From Deroplatys truncata (lineage: Eukaryota > Arthropoda > Insecta > Mantodea > Mantidae), in assembly GCA_030765065.1 (NCBI GenBank), contig CM060990.1, positions 464,736,321 through 464,800,320 on the forward strand: DNA of 64,000 nucleotides, read 5' to 3'. Below the pieces are notes generated by a model. It made no database searches and was not told the origin of the DNA. It saw nothing but the letters and a program-made list of their open reading frames with translations. Positions 12,160 through 22,147 of this stretch are shown here, piece after piece. Numbering within the stretch: position 1 is the first letter of the stretch; every line of letters begins with the position of its first letter. A program made the translations under genes and the position numbers.

Positions 12160-13155
12160 ACAACTCCTTTGGCATTTGGACGTTGCGCCAGCGCCGGCCC
12201 TTCCCAAGGGGAAACGCTTTTTCCTCCATGGCTGCGCGCTGAGGCCCACTATCACCTTGGGCTAACGTCGATGCCGAAGACTGAGACCCCTTCTTCAGTT
12301 CTTAGATCAGGTTTTTTAGAACTCCGGGCGAAAGTCGGTAACTGTCATTTTATATACACTCATGGATCTAAGACTGATGTTGGAGTAGGGTGTGCCTTTG
12401 TTTTTGGACGGCATAGTTTTACCTTTCGTTTACCGGAGCAATGTTCGATTTTTACCGCCGAACTTTTTAGTATCTATCAGGCTCTTTTATACATCCAGCG
12501 GCATGATTTATAGCACTCTGTTCTTTGTGCAGACTCCCTGAGTGCCCTGCAGAGTATTAACGCGCTGTACAATTACCACCCACTCGTACAGCGCATACAT
12601 GACCTGGTCCACTCGCTTGGTGTCTCTGGCATCCACGTCTCCTTCATGTGGATTCCAGGTCATGTTGGCATCTCAGGGAACGAGTCTGCCGACGCCGCTG
12701 CCAAATCGGCGATTTTATCACCCAGAATTTTTCCCTCTGTTGTTCCCTCGTCAGATTTGTTTATTGTTTTGCGTCGCCGCATCCTCTCGCGTTGGAGCGA
12801 TGAGTGGACGGCCCTCCGGGGGAACAAGTTGCGGGAGGTTAAACCTCTCCCGTTAGTCTGGGCTACCTCTTCCCGTGCTTCTCGTCGGGAAGAGGTAATT
12901 TTAACACGCCCTCGTATCGGACATTGCATTTTTAGTCATAGGTATTTGCTCAGTGGTGACCCCGCACCAGTATGCGAGCAGTGTGATGCGCCCTTAACGG
13001 TGCGTCACATTTTAACAGAGTGTCAAGTTTTAGCTCCATTGCGCGGTCGTGTGTGTCTGCCTGTTAGCATAGCCAACGTTTTGGCAGACGACGCGCATGC
13101 TGTAAAATGTCTTTTACGTTTTATTCATGACAGTGATTTTAATCGGCGCATATGA
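9609..13155 (+). pseudogene. LINE ORF2, second copy: partial endonuclease, RT and RNase H
   Basis: This copy starts in mid-endonuclease (YDLEPERGTP) and runs through RT to the true C-terminus. Compared with the first copy it has one extra T near 9765 (frameshift), TGG changed to TAG at about 10527, FVDDFA changed to FVEDFA at the RT catalytic site, a stop near 11549, a frameshift near 12210 and a TAG at 12511. The RNase H domain reads IYTHGSKTD, CADSLSAL and MWIPGHVGISGNESAD. A Cys/His tail follows (CEQCDAPLTVRHILTEC), and the frame ends at 13155. The Asp-to-Glu change in the RT active site and the stops mean this copy is not active. Confidence 0.9.
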
Positions 13156-13482
13156 TGCGCTGAGCGTCTTTTAACCTTGTGGTATTATATTGCCTTTTTA
13201 ATGGGGGCTCTACTCCCCAGTGGACATTTGGCGCTCATGTCCAAAACGTTCTACAGCTCTTGATACGTATTTTTACTCTTTTATTGTTTTGTATAACATG
13301 TTTTAGTGTGGTGGTTTTAGCATTTGTGTGCGTGCTTTTTAGTGTTTTTGACTTATCGAATTTTCCGTATTTTAGTACTTGATTGTTATATTTTACACCT
13401 TGTAAGGGCGCTGATGACCTTTGATGTTTAACGCCCTTAACCCCATATCACCATCAGGTGCTCAAAAATAAATAAATAAAAG
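13156..13482 (+). other. LINE 3' untranslated region and A-rich tail
   Basis: Noncoding sequence after the ORF2 stop, ending in a short AAATA repeat at about 13464-13482. This is where target-primed reverse transcription would have started. The flanking DNA changes composition directly after it. Confidence 0.7.
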
Positions 13483-14985
13483 CATTCCGTCTAGATGTAT
13501 TATGCGACTCTAATTAACATTTACATTTTAGAAAAGAAAGCACCTTTCTAGGCGACAAGGGGTTGTGGAACCTGGTATGGGGTGCCTTTTCCTCATGCAA
13601 ACCTCAGTCTTTGAATATTGAGAGCAGTTTAAATGCATATAAAGTAATCTTCTGAATAATATCAATCCAGGTAACAATAACAGCTATATCATAAAGGCCT
13701 CATTTATCAACCGCATAATTATGCTTACAATAGCGCTAGTTTGGTTGGCGTCAATCATCAATACACTACTGTCACTTGAGTTGAATATTCAATGTTATTT
13801 GACTAATCAGACTTTTGCTTGTGCTGACGCATAGTTTCAGAGTGAGCAACACGTTAATGGTGTCCTTAAAATAGTTCGATTTGCTATACCCTAATGGAGT
13901 TTAAATTCTGTACAAATCGATGACATGCGGAAAACTAAAGACATTTTAGATAAGGCTAACTCTGGGCTTGAGTGAATCACTTTATCTTTACGTATTTTCC
14001 GCATTAACAGGCAGTACGAAATAATAACGTATGTTGCAACCCTTGGTATACGAGTGGAGTCTGCGTGAATTTCGGGATCCAAGACTTCGTCGGAAAACGA
14101 CTCTGTATGTCTTGCTGGTACTGCGCCCTTCTTCAAAGAAGTAAAACCTCAAATTCGTGCTTACAGTTAGTTAATCCGCAAATGTGCGGATACCGTAGAT
14201 TGGTCTATGGTAGCATTGCAATCTGTTTTAAGACAATGAATGACTGACCTGCTGGCTATCTAAATCGATGTGGTTATTATCTCTGGGATGTTAAAATATA
14301 TTGTTTGTGCAAGCAGTTCCCATACACATAAGTGTTCAGAAGAGCATATTCGACATGTGTTCTCCAGTTGCAGAAATTCGAGAATGTTCAGTAAAATCTG
14401 TCAAGCAGATTCAAGGCTTCTCTAATCGTAGAGGGACGTCATCTTGAGTAGAGCTCTCCCCCGAACTAGTTTTGGTAATTAATTTGTACCATTCATGCCT
14501 TCAAACAGAAATGCGCTCGTGCATACGGGCGAGGTGGTTGTACTGGAATAAGAGAGTGGTGTCCCGCTCGGTCCATTCTGTTTGGCTTACCAAACGAGTT
14601 AGTGTATAGTTTCCTGTTCGAACGCCCACTGTGACCAGACGCAAGATGAAGATTCAATCCGTTTGCTTCACTGGCGTTGTTGCCTCACGGCAAGTTCGCG
14701 TGATATTCCGCTTTGGAGTCGAGCGATAAAAGTGAAAATGTTTTCTTAAAACTAAACGAAGAATTTAAAATAAAGAGAGTTGAAGGTTGTTACACTACAT
14801 CACTAAAATGTTCTTACTTGAACGCGTTTCGGGAGACGGTTTGCTTCCATCGTCAGCATGTCAGCTGATTTTGCCGGTCATTGTCTGGGGAATGAGTGTG
14901 GCTAGTGGTGTTCTCTGGTGCTGGGCTGATGAACCTCCAAAGGCTGCTGGGTGGCGGCAATTCGAAATTCATTAGGTGATTCCTG
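13483..14985. other. No gene or recognised element seen
   Basis: Anonymous AT-rich sequence. Short frames near 13891-14250 and 14787-14975 on both strands carry no domain. No structured RNA or clear repeat was noticed. Confidence 0.4.
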
Positions 14986-14989
14986 TGAT

Positions 14990-15245
14990 TCCTGGTGACG
15001 ATGGGAGCAAACCATATATATCGCATATGAGAGATTAACATGGCCCACAGTGTCTCTTGTAGTGTAGCTGTTAAAGTAGTGATACACATTGGTAATTAAA
15101 TGTGTGGTACAAGGTTGGAAAAGTATAATTAGAATGAAAAATTCAATGCCATAGCCGCGATTTGAACCACGGATCTTCGGTTTTCCGTCGGCTGCTCTAA
15201 TCAACTGAGCTACCATGGCAACATGCCAGCACGACATTAAATTCC
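14990..15245 (-). repeat. tRNA-derived SINE-like repeat
   Basis: A 73-nt tRNA-like head lies on the minus strand at 15147-15219. It has a 7-bp acceptor-like stem (GCCATGG with CTATGGC, one G-U pair), an A box (TAGCTCAGTTGA) and a B box (GGTTCAAATC). The anticodon stem does not close properly, so it is not a functional tRNA. Isotype cannot be fixed; the GAA in the loop suggests a tRNA-Phe ancestor. A body follows towards lower coordinates, containing an ACCACACAT...TGTGTAT stretch that resembles the repeat at 32516-32750. The body's far end is approximate. Confidence 0.6.
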
Positions 15246-16679
15246 CCAACTTCACATTGTGCAACTTCAAGAAATGTGTATGTATGAAAGAAGTAAGGTT
15301 AGTTTATACTTTTATACTGTTATGCATATTCTAAATATAAATTATGGTTTTCAAATTAACCTTTAAGTATTAAAATGCTAAAGGCTACCAGTAAAACAAA
15401 ATAGAACTTATCACACAAATATAAAAGGCAACTTTTATTGTGAAGCATAGGAAGTGTTATTTAGACTTAGATATGTATTCTATAGTTCAATGTTTTATAT
15501 TAATACTTTAAGACAATTAGAAGAAGCATATATGTTGCACAGGCTACTTCAGTAACAATCTGATGTTACGTCAGTAAAATTGTTTATGTTATGTGGCTTA
15601 ATAAATTAAATGTAAAACAGGATCTATGTATCCGATTACAAGAAAATACTCACATTTTTCTCACTGATCTTAGTTTCTAAGAAAACGTTCAACTCTCAGG
15701 TTACTGTTAAACCTGTCCTTTTTATTTTACATAATTAACGGCATTGCTTTTGTTTTATAGAAACTTTAATGGGAATATATGAAAGCCTTATGACAATTAT
15801 TGATGATACATGAGCGTTCCAGAATCTGGAGCTAATATTTAGTGTACATAAGTAAAATAAATCCCCTAAATGGATATTACGTCAGTAACTATAGAATTTC
15901 CAATAGTATTAAACTTGGTTTAAGACATTTTACATTTGATACTGCCGTATAGTTATTATGTGTTGTTATATTTTGTATTATTAAGGTGGTTTTATTAATA
16001 ACATATTAATATTCCGAAAATTAAATTCTTTCCAGACCTTATCAAAGAAATTTATATACTAATAATGCACAGTGCTGGAAAAAAGATTGGCGCTGTAAAA
16101 CTTCAAAAGTGTATTTCGGTCTCACGGAAGTACTCAAGTTAACAGAGCTTGATTCACACCAGGGATGTGTTTCATTACAAACCAGACTTACGTAAAACTC
16201 CAGCTAAGATACAATGTATTACGTTATTATATAAAATAACCACCGGGGAAGTAATTCAAATAATCGTTCTTCGCAAAGATGCACAGGTAAATACTCAAAT
16301 ATACCAAAACACAAACCTTTCGATTTGAACCTTTGGTTACGACTTTATAAAGAGAGAATTCCATTTCACGTTGTAGAAGTGGCTCAGTGCTAGCCTTCTA
16401 AGGTTTGAAGCTCAGGGTACTATCTAAGGAGACGCTTCGAACTTGGTACTCTACATATAGTGTTTATTCGTTAACTTTTTATATAGTTGCCATGTATATT
16501 TATGCAGATTATGTTTTAAGTCTATATTCATTCTGTGATTCTAAGCTATTTATCTGATGTTCTCGAAAGTAAAATGAATAAATATATACGCATACGCATT
16601 AAGCATTAACCCTATTTCACCTACGGCCGCTTTTAAATGTAAAAAAAGAAAAACAAATCGAATTAACCCACGTCAATCA
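15246..16679. other. No gene or recognised element seen
   Basis: About 1.4 kb of very AT-rich sequence without long frames, tandem repeats or RNA-like structure that I can recognise. Confidence 0.4.
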
Positions 16680-16973
16680 GAAAGAACAACAAAACCTCTA
16701 ATATTCTTTGGGTTTTGGAACCCACCAGGATCCGAACTAATTGGTATTCTCTGCTAGTGATTCCCAAGTTTCTTCTATGGAATACCATAGCTGTGTAGTA
16801 TTAGTGAACTTGGGCACCGAAAAAGCCTCTTCTTTATTTTCTCCTAACCAAGTTCTATGAAATTCAAATCTGGCGACTTCGGAGCTAATTGCATCTTCTC
16901 AAAAAATGTCCATGTGCTCCGAAAACCAACTCTGAACTCGGGCCGACCTATTAACCCAATGGTTATCCTACTG
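16680..16973 (-). pseudogene. Tc1/mariner transposase, C-terminal half (split by the Polinton)
   Basis: Reading the minus strand from 16973 downwards gives the residues that follow the second catalytic aspartate of a Tc1/mariner transposase. They include VQSWFSEHMDIF, then after a frame change in a T run KSPDLNFIEL, the block carrying the third catalytic acidic residue. A further block TQLWYSIEETWESL follows in yet another frame. Tc1/mariner transposases cut and join DNA at TA sites. The first half of the same gene is not next to it but beyond the Polinton, at 32388-32515. Frameshifts and stops show it is dead. Confidence 0.75.
16968..16973 (+). repeat. Polinton target-site duplication, left copy
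   Basis: CTACTG directly precedes the first base of the left terminal repeat. The right end is followed by CTGCTG at 32388-32393. Polintons make 6-bp duplications, and one mismatch in six fits an old insertion. Confidence 0.7.
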
Positions 16974-17665
16974 AGTAGGTGGAAACAGCCGGCTTGAAAA
17001 CAGCTTATCCTGTTTCCGAATCGGCGCATGTGTGTAAGCTTAGTAGTCGTGTGTTCCCAAATCGGCAGCCGATATGAGAACAGCAAAGAGAGTTTGTGTT
17101 GGTGGGGGGATTCGGTGGGATGGCGAGGTTTGGAACGCATGTGATGTGAGTGGGGTAACATGTGACCATGGTCCCGTGCTCGAGGTGTGGAGAGGGGCAA
17201 AGAAAAAAGATGTAGTACCTGTACAGAAAAAGCCGAAATGGGAACAGCTGTGACCTGTTTCCGAATCGGCGCATGTGTGTAAGCATAGTAGAATCGTGTT
17301 CCCAAATAGGCAGCCGATATAAGAAAGTAAAGAGAATTTATGTTGGTGGGGGATTCGGTGGAGTTTGGATCTGAATGATTTTGGAACCTGTATGTGATGT
17401 AAGTAGAGTAACGTGTGACCATCGTCCCGTGTTCAAAGTATGGAGGGGGAAAAGGATGCAGTATGAACACGTATGAATCAAGTGTAGAAAGGTGGAGGAA
17501 CGTATGTGTATATTTTCATGACTGTGTAAGTACGTCTAATCATGGTCCCGTGTTGAGATTGTGCCAGAATACATTGTTCCCTAATCGGCTATCGTTTTTG
17601 GTGGGGATTTGAGGTAGTTCCGCGGGGTTTGTGAGTACGTAAGAATCGAGGTGAGGCAAAAGTGT
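16974..17665 (+). repeat. Polinton left terminal inverted repeat with inner duplication
   Basis: The stretch from 16974 matches the reverse complement of 31880-32387. Its first 240 bp (16974-17213) are repeated in tandem, with divergence, from 17214; both copies carry CTGTTTCCGAATCGGCGCATG and a GTGATGT(G/A)AGT(G/A)G block. The right repeat has this unit only once. Similarity to the right end fades near 17665. Confidence 0.85.
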
Positions 17666-18205
17666 GGGTGCGTGTGCATGTGTGCGAGGAACATGGTCAT
17701 GCATGTGAATAAAATTCGAGAGAAGGTAGACTTCGTGAATAATCTAAATTGAAGACTGTATGTAGGATGGGCGAGTTACACGGTGCACCGGTATAAAAAT
17801 GAGATCACCCCTTCCCAAAGCAAGCATGAACACGTCCAAATCCCCTCCCCTTTCAGGCAAGCACGGTACGTGAAAGTAGCATCGATTTGTGTGTACTGTT
17901 GACTGTGAGCCGTCAAGATTAATAATGAAATAATCAAAAGCGCAATCGAGAGCGACAACGCCTGTTGCGTGAAACTCGCCGAATACGAGCACATGAAGCA
18001 GCGCTGTCTCGATAAGCAAGAGGAAACGTGTAATGGTGATACGCACAGCATCACCTGTAAGGAAGCTTCGCAATATGAGGAAACGAGCACCTTCTTACGC
18101 TGCGGAGATTACTGCGACCTGTATCGAAAGTTAAAAGGGGAAGTGACAAAAACCATATGAGAAGTACGTGTTAGGTGAAGATAGCTAAAATAAAATTATG
18201 TATTA
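17666..18205 (+). other. Polinton left subterminal region, small frame only
   Basis: Between the left repeat and the first recognisable gene. A 64-residue frame at 17969-18160 begins with GTG, is fairly cysteine-rich and charged, and has no recognisable domain. It may be a remnant of a small gene or chance. Confidence 0.3.
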
Positions 18206-18207
18206 AA

Positions 18208-18949
18208 TGTATGTGCCTCCTTACCGGGACGTGGATCGTTCGACGTCGATGTCTGAGAGCAGCGCCCAGCGCGTGGACGAGAAAGAAAGTGTAGGAGCAG
18301 AAGAAGAAGAAAGGTGAGTAAAAACATAAGAACTTAATTATCAGTAAAGAAAAAATATTCTATTTTGTAAAACAATATAGCGTTTGTACGCGTCTTAAGG
18401 TCCAATAACAAGCCTGAGAAGAAGTCAGGGATTGACAGTAAGAGGATGATCGCCGCTGCTCCGGAGAAAGTAATAGTCATTATTTTCGATCCCATTCCAG
18501 AGAAACATGAAACCAAATAGCGTAATATGTTTGACGACATCTCCATCAGCTCCAACCATCGTGTGAATATAGGACTGCATTACGAACTCCCATCTCTCTA
18601 TATAATAGCATGTGACAAAACATTTCTATACGTAACAAAAGAAGGCTGGTTAATAATAGTTCAGAAAATAGCACTGATTGAAACGTATCTGCAAGATGGG
18701 AAACTCTCTCGTGTTACATACAGTCAGAATATAATATACGCGTGTAATATAATATTGTATACGAATAAGATCAATGAAATAACCTTTGAGAATATGTGTC
18801 TAAACCAAAATGTTATAAATCTGGACATCGGAGCAATAACAGAACTGAAGAGGCTAATTCCATACATTCAAGGCTATTTATTCCAATTACATGATGTTCA
18901 TAAATCAATGTATTCATACTATGTTAGAAGTAGGAGTGTCAGGAAATGA
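18208..18949 (+). pseudogene. Uncharacterised Polinton-borne gene
   Basis: A short acidic frame starts at ATG 18208 (MYVPPYRDVDRS..., ending in a glutamate run) and stops at 18319, where GTGAGTAA also looks like a splice donor. A second piece at 18527-18949 (140 residues, MFDDISISSNHRV...) is preceded in frame by a lysine-rich stretch broken by a stop. The second piece has a hydrophobic core (YITTKEGW-like pattern, seen here as FLYVTKEGW) and ends basic (VRSRSVRK). I do not recognise the family. Its place between the left repeat and the capsid block suggests an accessory or regulatory role, which is an inference. The two pieces may be one gene with an intron or two genes. Confidence 0.4.
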
Positions 18950-18973
18950 GAAGTATGTTAAAATAAATAAAAA

Positions 18974-20291
18974 TTATATAAGTTTATTTAATTCTTTATT
19001 AATATAAACATTACATTTTCCCATGATAGATTCAACAACATGAGGGGGCTTGTAGCTGAACAATTTATCATGGATAATTAAACATAATAATGATGTTTGT
19101 AGAGCAATATTTGCTGATGCTTGAACTGACTTCCAATCTGATCTTAGCTGCTCCGATCACAGTCTCCTCAGCTTGATGAGAACAATCGATGATGAATAGC
19201 GGTGCATATTTCAAAAAGCCGTTTCTCCTCAAAAGAGGGTAATTCTCCTTGCCATAATAAGGGTACTGAAATTTAGAATACTGACCATAGAGAGGAATGG
19301 GAAGTTGAATATGAATATCAATATTTTTCTTGTACTTATTTCATTTTTAGAGCTGTTTATACATTATATTTATATTCGTATAGTCAACAAATCTTGTATT
19401 CCCGAAATCTAAATGCATGTCATGATAGGGATAACTTTTACTCTTGAGATAAAGCTTCAGATGGATGGTATTGCAGTGATCAAAGAGTGCTGTCTTTAGT
19501 GAGATAATTCAATCTATCGACTATGACAAAACGAGATTTCTCAAGTTTTGCTGTCGTCGCAACGTTCCAGATGAAACTTTAGCCTGTGGTACTGCAAGTT
19601 TTCTGTGAAGGTCCAAGGTTCCAAAAGCAACGAGCAGAGGTTCGTCTGACTTGAGTTTAAGCTTCTCTACCCTCTCGGCATCAGAAAGTCGAAGCACGAG
19701 CCTCCACCATTCGATCCGAGTAAATTAAATAACAGCCGGTTCGTTGCCCAATACACTATTATTAAAATGTTTAGATCTAATGAGAACAACTTCAAACTTG
19801 CTATAAAGTATGACTTCCTTGTGATCTTCTGCAAAACCCAGAAGCATCGAAAGAGGAACGATAGCGTTGAAGATTCCAATCGATACGTTCACGATGTCTA
19901 CATCTTCTCCGGGATAGGTCTAGCCAGCGTTCTGTAACCGATTAGAGTCGAATGTGTAGAGAGATGCATAGTTGCGCATAATTGAAGAAATGCCTGGATT
20001 CCTGGTTCTATCTATAGTAGTACGATTCATATCTAAGCGAATCTCATAAAATAGAAACGCCATGGCATTATTGGTCAGCTTTGACGTTGAGGCGTCGCCA
20101 TTGGGTTTTGTAAAAGCTCCCTCAATGTAGAGATAACTTCTGCTAGGAAGAGTGTAAAAATCTTCAGCTTGGCACGGTATTCTAATTTCATCGCTCACGT
20201 CAAGAGCTGACATGTTGTAAGGCAGGAAGCTCTTCCCCTTTACTAATCTTAACATTAAATGCTGGTACTCCGGTCACATTAAAACATCCAT
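18974..20291 (-). pseudogene. Polinton major capsid protein (double jelly-roll type)
   Basis: This is the structural protein that would form the capsid shell. The N-terminal part, best seen at 19920-20291, reads DEIRIPCQ, FYTLPSRSYLYIEG, NNAMAFLFYEIR and SRN-like RTRNPGISS, the conserved blocks of Polinton major capsid proteins. The C-terminal part near 19020-19240 reads APLFIIDCSHQAEETVIGAA and LLCLIIHDKLFSYKPP, the matching end blocks. The total span of about 440 codons fits the family. The likely start is the ATG at 20291. Stops and frame changes occur near 20275, 19920, 19730 and 19520. It is the last of five collinear minus-strand genes. Assignment is by remembered family motifs and was not checked by search. 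Confidence 0.82.
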
Positions 20292-20393
20292 CACAGAACC
20301 TTGAAGCCTAACCCCTCGAGGAACTTTCGATTAGATGACGTTAGCAGTTTGCGTGTCGAAGATTGGATTGGTCTCAACCTCGAGAGAAGTTTT

Positions 20394-21097
20394 TTATTGT
20401 AATCTCTTAAATGCATTCCCATTCCGTCTTATGTGTAATCTCACGGTAACAGATTCTTTCTGAAGTCGAGCGTATCTCCGTTCTGGTCTACCACTCGAAT
20501 GTTGAGATGATCAATGAGATTTGGGTCGATGATGGGTAGATATATAGGTCTGCACGGTTCCTGCGAAATGTGGTAGCCCGGAGGAACCGATGGGGAAAAT
20601 TCATAAAGAGAATCACAGCTTTTACCATTAATGAAGGAGCCGTGGCGAGGCTACACTCGATGCCTATTATGATGACTTTAAAGATGTTCACTAGCTAATC
20701 ATACGTCAATACATCCGGCTCCACCATGCGCTTCACGGTGAAAACGAGAAGAGAGCCGATCGATTTCTCACGAGTAGAATCGATAGCATAGGGGCACTGA
20801 ATCTCCGCTTTTATGGGGCTATATTTGGGACGTAGAAAAATGTCGACGCTGTCCTCCAGCACATCCTTGAATAAACTGTTTATATCTTCAGTTTCATAAG
20901 TATCAAGTGGAATCACTACTGTTTCAAGCCTTCCATCCAGAAAGGTTTTCGCTCTGATCAACATTTGGTATCGAGTAAAATGTCTCGAAATTCATTAGAG
21001 CAACCTCGCAAACGCCATTAGGATCCAGATGGAGTGGCGGGTTTAGATAGGTAGAGAAGCTGGTATCAGAACCGCTCACAGTGATACTGTAACTCAT
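20394..21097 (-). pseudogene. Polinton minor capsid (penton-like) protein
   Basis: This is probably the single jelly-roll vertex protein that partners the major capsid protein. It starts at ATG 21097 (MSYSITVSGSD), continues LNPPLHLDPNGVCEVALMNF and FYSIPNV, shifts frame near 20960, and ends near 20394 after NIRVVDQNGDTLDFRKN and an ESVTVRLHIRR block. The N-terminal pattern (a row of alternating strands and a polar-nonpolar PNG turn) and the VVDQNG...DF ending match the second conserved structural protein of Polintons. Its length of about 234 residues is near what I expect for the family, perhaps slightly short. Frame changes near 20960, 20690 and 20450 break it. The split between minor capsid and another virion protein is an inference from position. 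Confidence 0.65.
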
Positions 21098-21129
21098 TTT
21101 GACCATACAAACACCATGGCGAAACCGTT

Positions 21130-21510
21130 TTATAATAGAAATTGCAAGCACAAATGACCGCAAATGACAGAATCGAACCTGTGTCTGTTATACAAGATTC
21201 TGACACCTGCGAGATAGGATTCTATCTCATTTGGCGGCTTCATATTGTCGAAACTGTCAAAATAAAACGCTAAATTACTATCCTTGCGTATAGCAACCCA
21301 GTGAGTTCTCAAATTATGCGAGTTATCCAAGTTAATGACTATCCTTTCCGTATGTCGGGGTCTTAGAGGTAGTTTGTCTAAATTGTACACACCTCTAAAA
21401 TCAGGAACGTGTAAATGTCTAGCGTAAGCTTCAATCTCTGTACCGCTTAAGGCTTTTTCCGGGATATGTGTAGGCCTCGCCTCGAGTTTTTGGACGTAGA
21501 TGCAGGCCAT
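21130..21510 (-). pseudogene. Adenain-like cysteine protease
   Basis: This is an Ulp1/adenovirus-type cysteine protease that in Polintons is thought to process virion proteins. One frame of 126 residues shows DFRGVYNLDKLP near residue 37, THWVAI (catalytic His) near residue 70, FYFDSFDNMKPP (acidic member of the triad) near residue 83, and ICGHLCLQFL (catalytic Cys) at the very end. All three catalytic positions are therefore present. The frame then stops at 21130, cutting the short C-terminal tail, and the usual N-terminus is altered. It lies 30-40 bases from each neighbour on the same strand, as in a compact virus-like cluster. This is the best preserved gene of the element. Confidence 0.82.
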
Positions 21511-21541
21511 TTCCCTTCCTTTTCCTTCGTCGTCCGCCTCC

Positions 21542-21796
21542 TCACTTAAGACCGCTGCCCATAGCCGCGGCTTCCATCTGCTGATTGTGACGAATCATCT
21601 CGTTCAGTTGCTTCTCGGCAACGCGTTTCTTATTCACGGAGGTAGCGATCTGAGCAGCATCTCCGGCCAAGCTACCCGCTGCACCCAATGCAGCCAGTAG
21701 AGGTAGTAAAGGTAGGAGCCCTCCCATAGCGACTGGTGGATTTACTCTCTTCCTACGCTTACGCAATCCGGCGCCCATGGTCGGCTTTCCCTTCAT
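21542..21796 (-). CDS. Small basic Polinton virion-type protein
   Basis: An 84-residue frame starts at an ATG (MKGKPTMGAG). It has a basic N-terminus (LRKRRKRVNPP), a hydrophobic glycine/alanine-rich segment (residues about 24-48, LLPLLPLLAALGAAGS) that could enter or disturb a membrane, then a charged helix-like tail. Small proteins of this layout sit between the protease and the capsid genes in Polintons and recall the adenovirus core/membrane-lytic proteins; that parallel is an inference from layout alone. The frame is uninterrupted. It ends MGSGLK*, slightly shorter than I expect, so the tail may be truncated. Confidence 0.6.
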   Translation of the reverse strand: MKGKPTMGAGLRKRRKRVNPPVAMGGLLPLLPLLAALGAAGSLAGDAAQIATSVNKKRVAEKQLNEMIRHNQQMEAAAMGSGLK

Positions 21797-21850
21797 GATC
21801 GTGGTGACAAGTCAAGCAGTAATCTTTTCGCCTGAAGTAGCATCAGCAGA

Positions 21851-22096
21851 CTACGCACGATTCCAACCTTTTTCCACAAGAATCTTGTTAGCCGAATGCC
21901 TCGAACCTGCGTCCTGATGTGCAGCGTAGGCGATATCGTGTTCTTGACACGCGGCGTCCAATCCGTTTATAGAAGGATATCCTGGCTGTAAGCGTTTATG
22001 TAGTTTTGTTCCAGGACCACAGTACCTGTAACCGGGCAATGAGCCTCAATTAAGTATTCCGGAACCCTTCTTGGATGTCTTCCAAATTTGTCCAGA
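21851..22096 (-). pseudogene. Parvovirus-type phospholipase A2-like protein
   Basis: This is a secreted-PLA2-like fold of the kind found at the N-terminus of parvovirus VP1, where it helps breach membranes during entry. The frame shows the calcium-loop motif YCGPGT, then LDAACQEHDIAY with the catalytic His-Asp pair, and a helix RHSANKILVEKGW. No ATG heads the readable part (it is preceded in frame by LPGY and then a stop near 22050). Further upstream the frame is recognisable again for about 15 residues, so the N-terminus has decayed. The C-terminal tail ends early at 21851. It is the first of five collinear minus-strand genes and is divergent from the ATPase gene. The catalytic residues are intact, but the gene as a whole is not. 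Confidence 0.7.
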
Positions 22097-22147
22097 GCTA
22101 ATGGTACACTATGAAATAAAAGGCGTATACATAATCTTAGTTGCAAG

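Larger units (their letters stand above)
4970..13482 (+). mobile_element. Jockey-like non-LTR retrotransposon with internal duplication
   Basis: A LINE with a GC-richer 5' untranslated region from about 4970, a gag-like ORF1 with CCHC knuckles, an ORF2 with apurinic-type endonuclease, reverse transcriptase and RNase H, and a 3' tail ending in an AAATAAATAAATAAAA run at about 13464-13482. ORF2 is longer than normal because a 2.55 kb segment from mid-endonuclease to the end of the RT region is present twice in tandem (7058-9605 and 9609-12159). Clade placement rests on domain order and the presence of RNase H. The exact 5' end is uncertain, and I could not find a convincing target-site duplication. 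Confidence 0.88.

Noticed and set aside
13464..13500. Target-site duplication of the LINE
   Set aside because: GCATTCC after the tail only loosely resembles GGCATCC near 4953. I could not define a convincing pair.
15147..15219. Functional tRNA gene
   Set aside because: A and B boxes and an acceptor stem are present, but the anticodon stem does not close, so it is treated as a SINE head.
17214..17230. 17214 as the true left end of the Polinton
   Set aside because: It also begins AGTA, but the six bases before it do not match the right flank, whereas those before 16974 do, and the transposase frame rejoins only at 16974.
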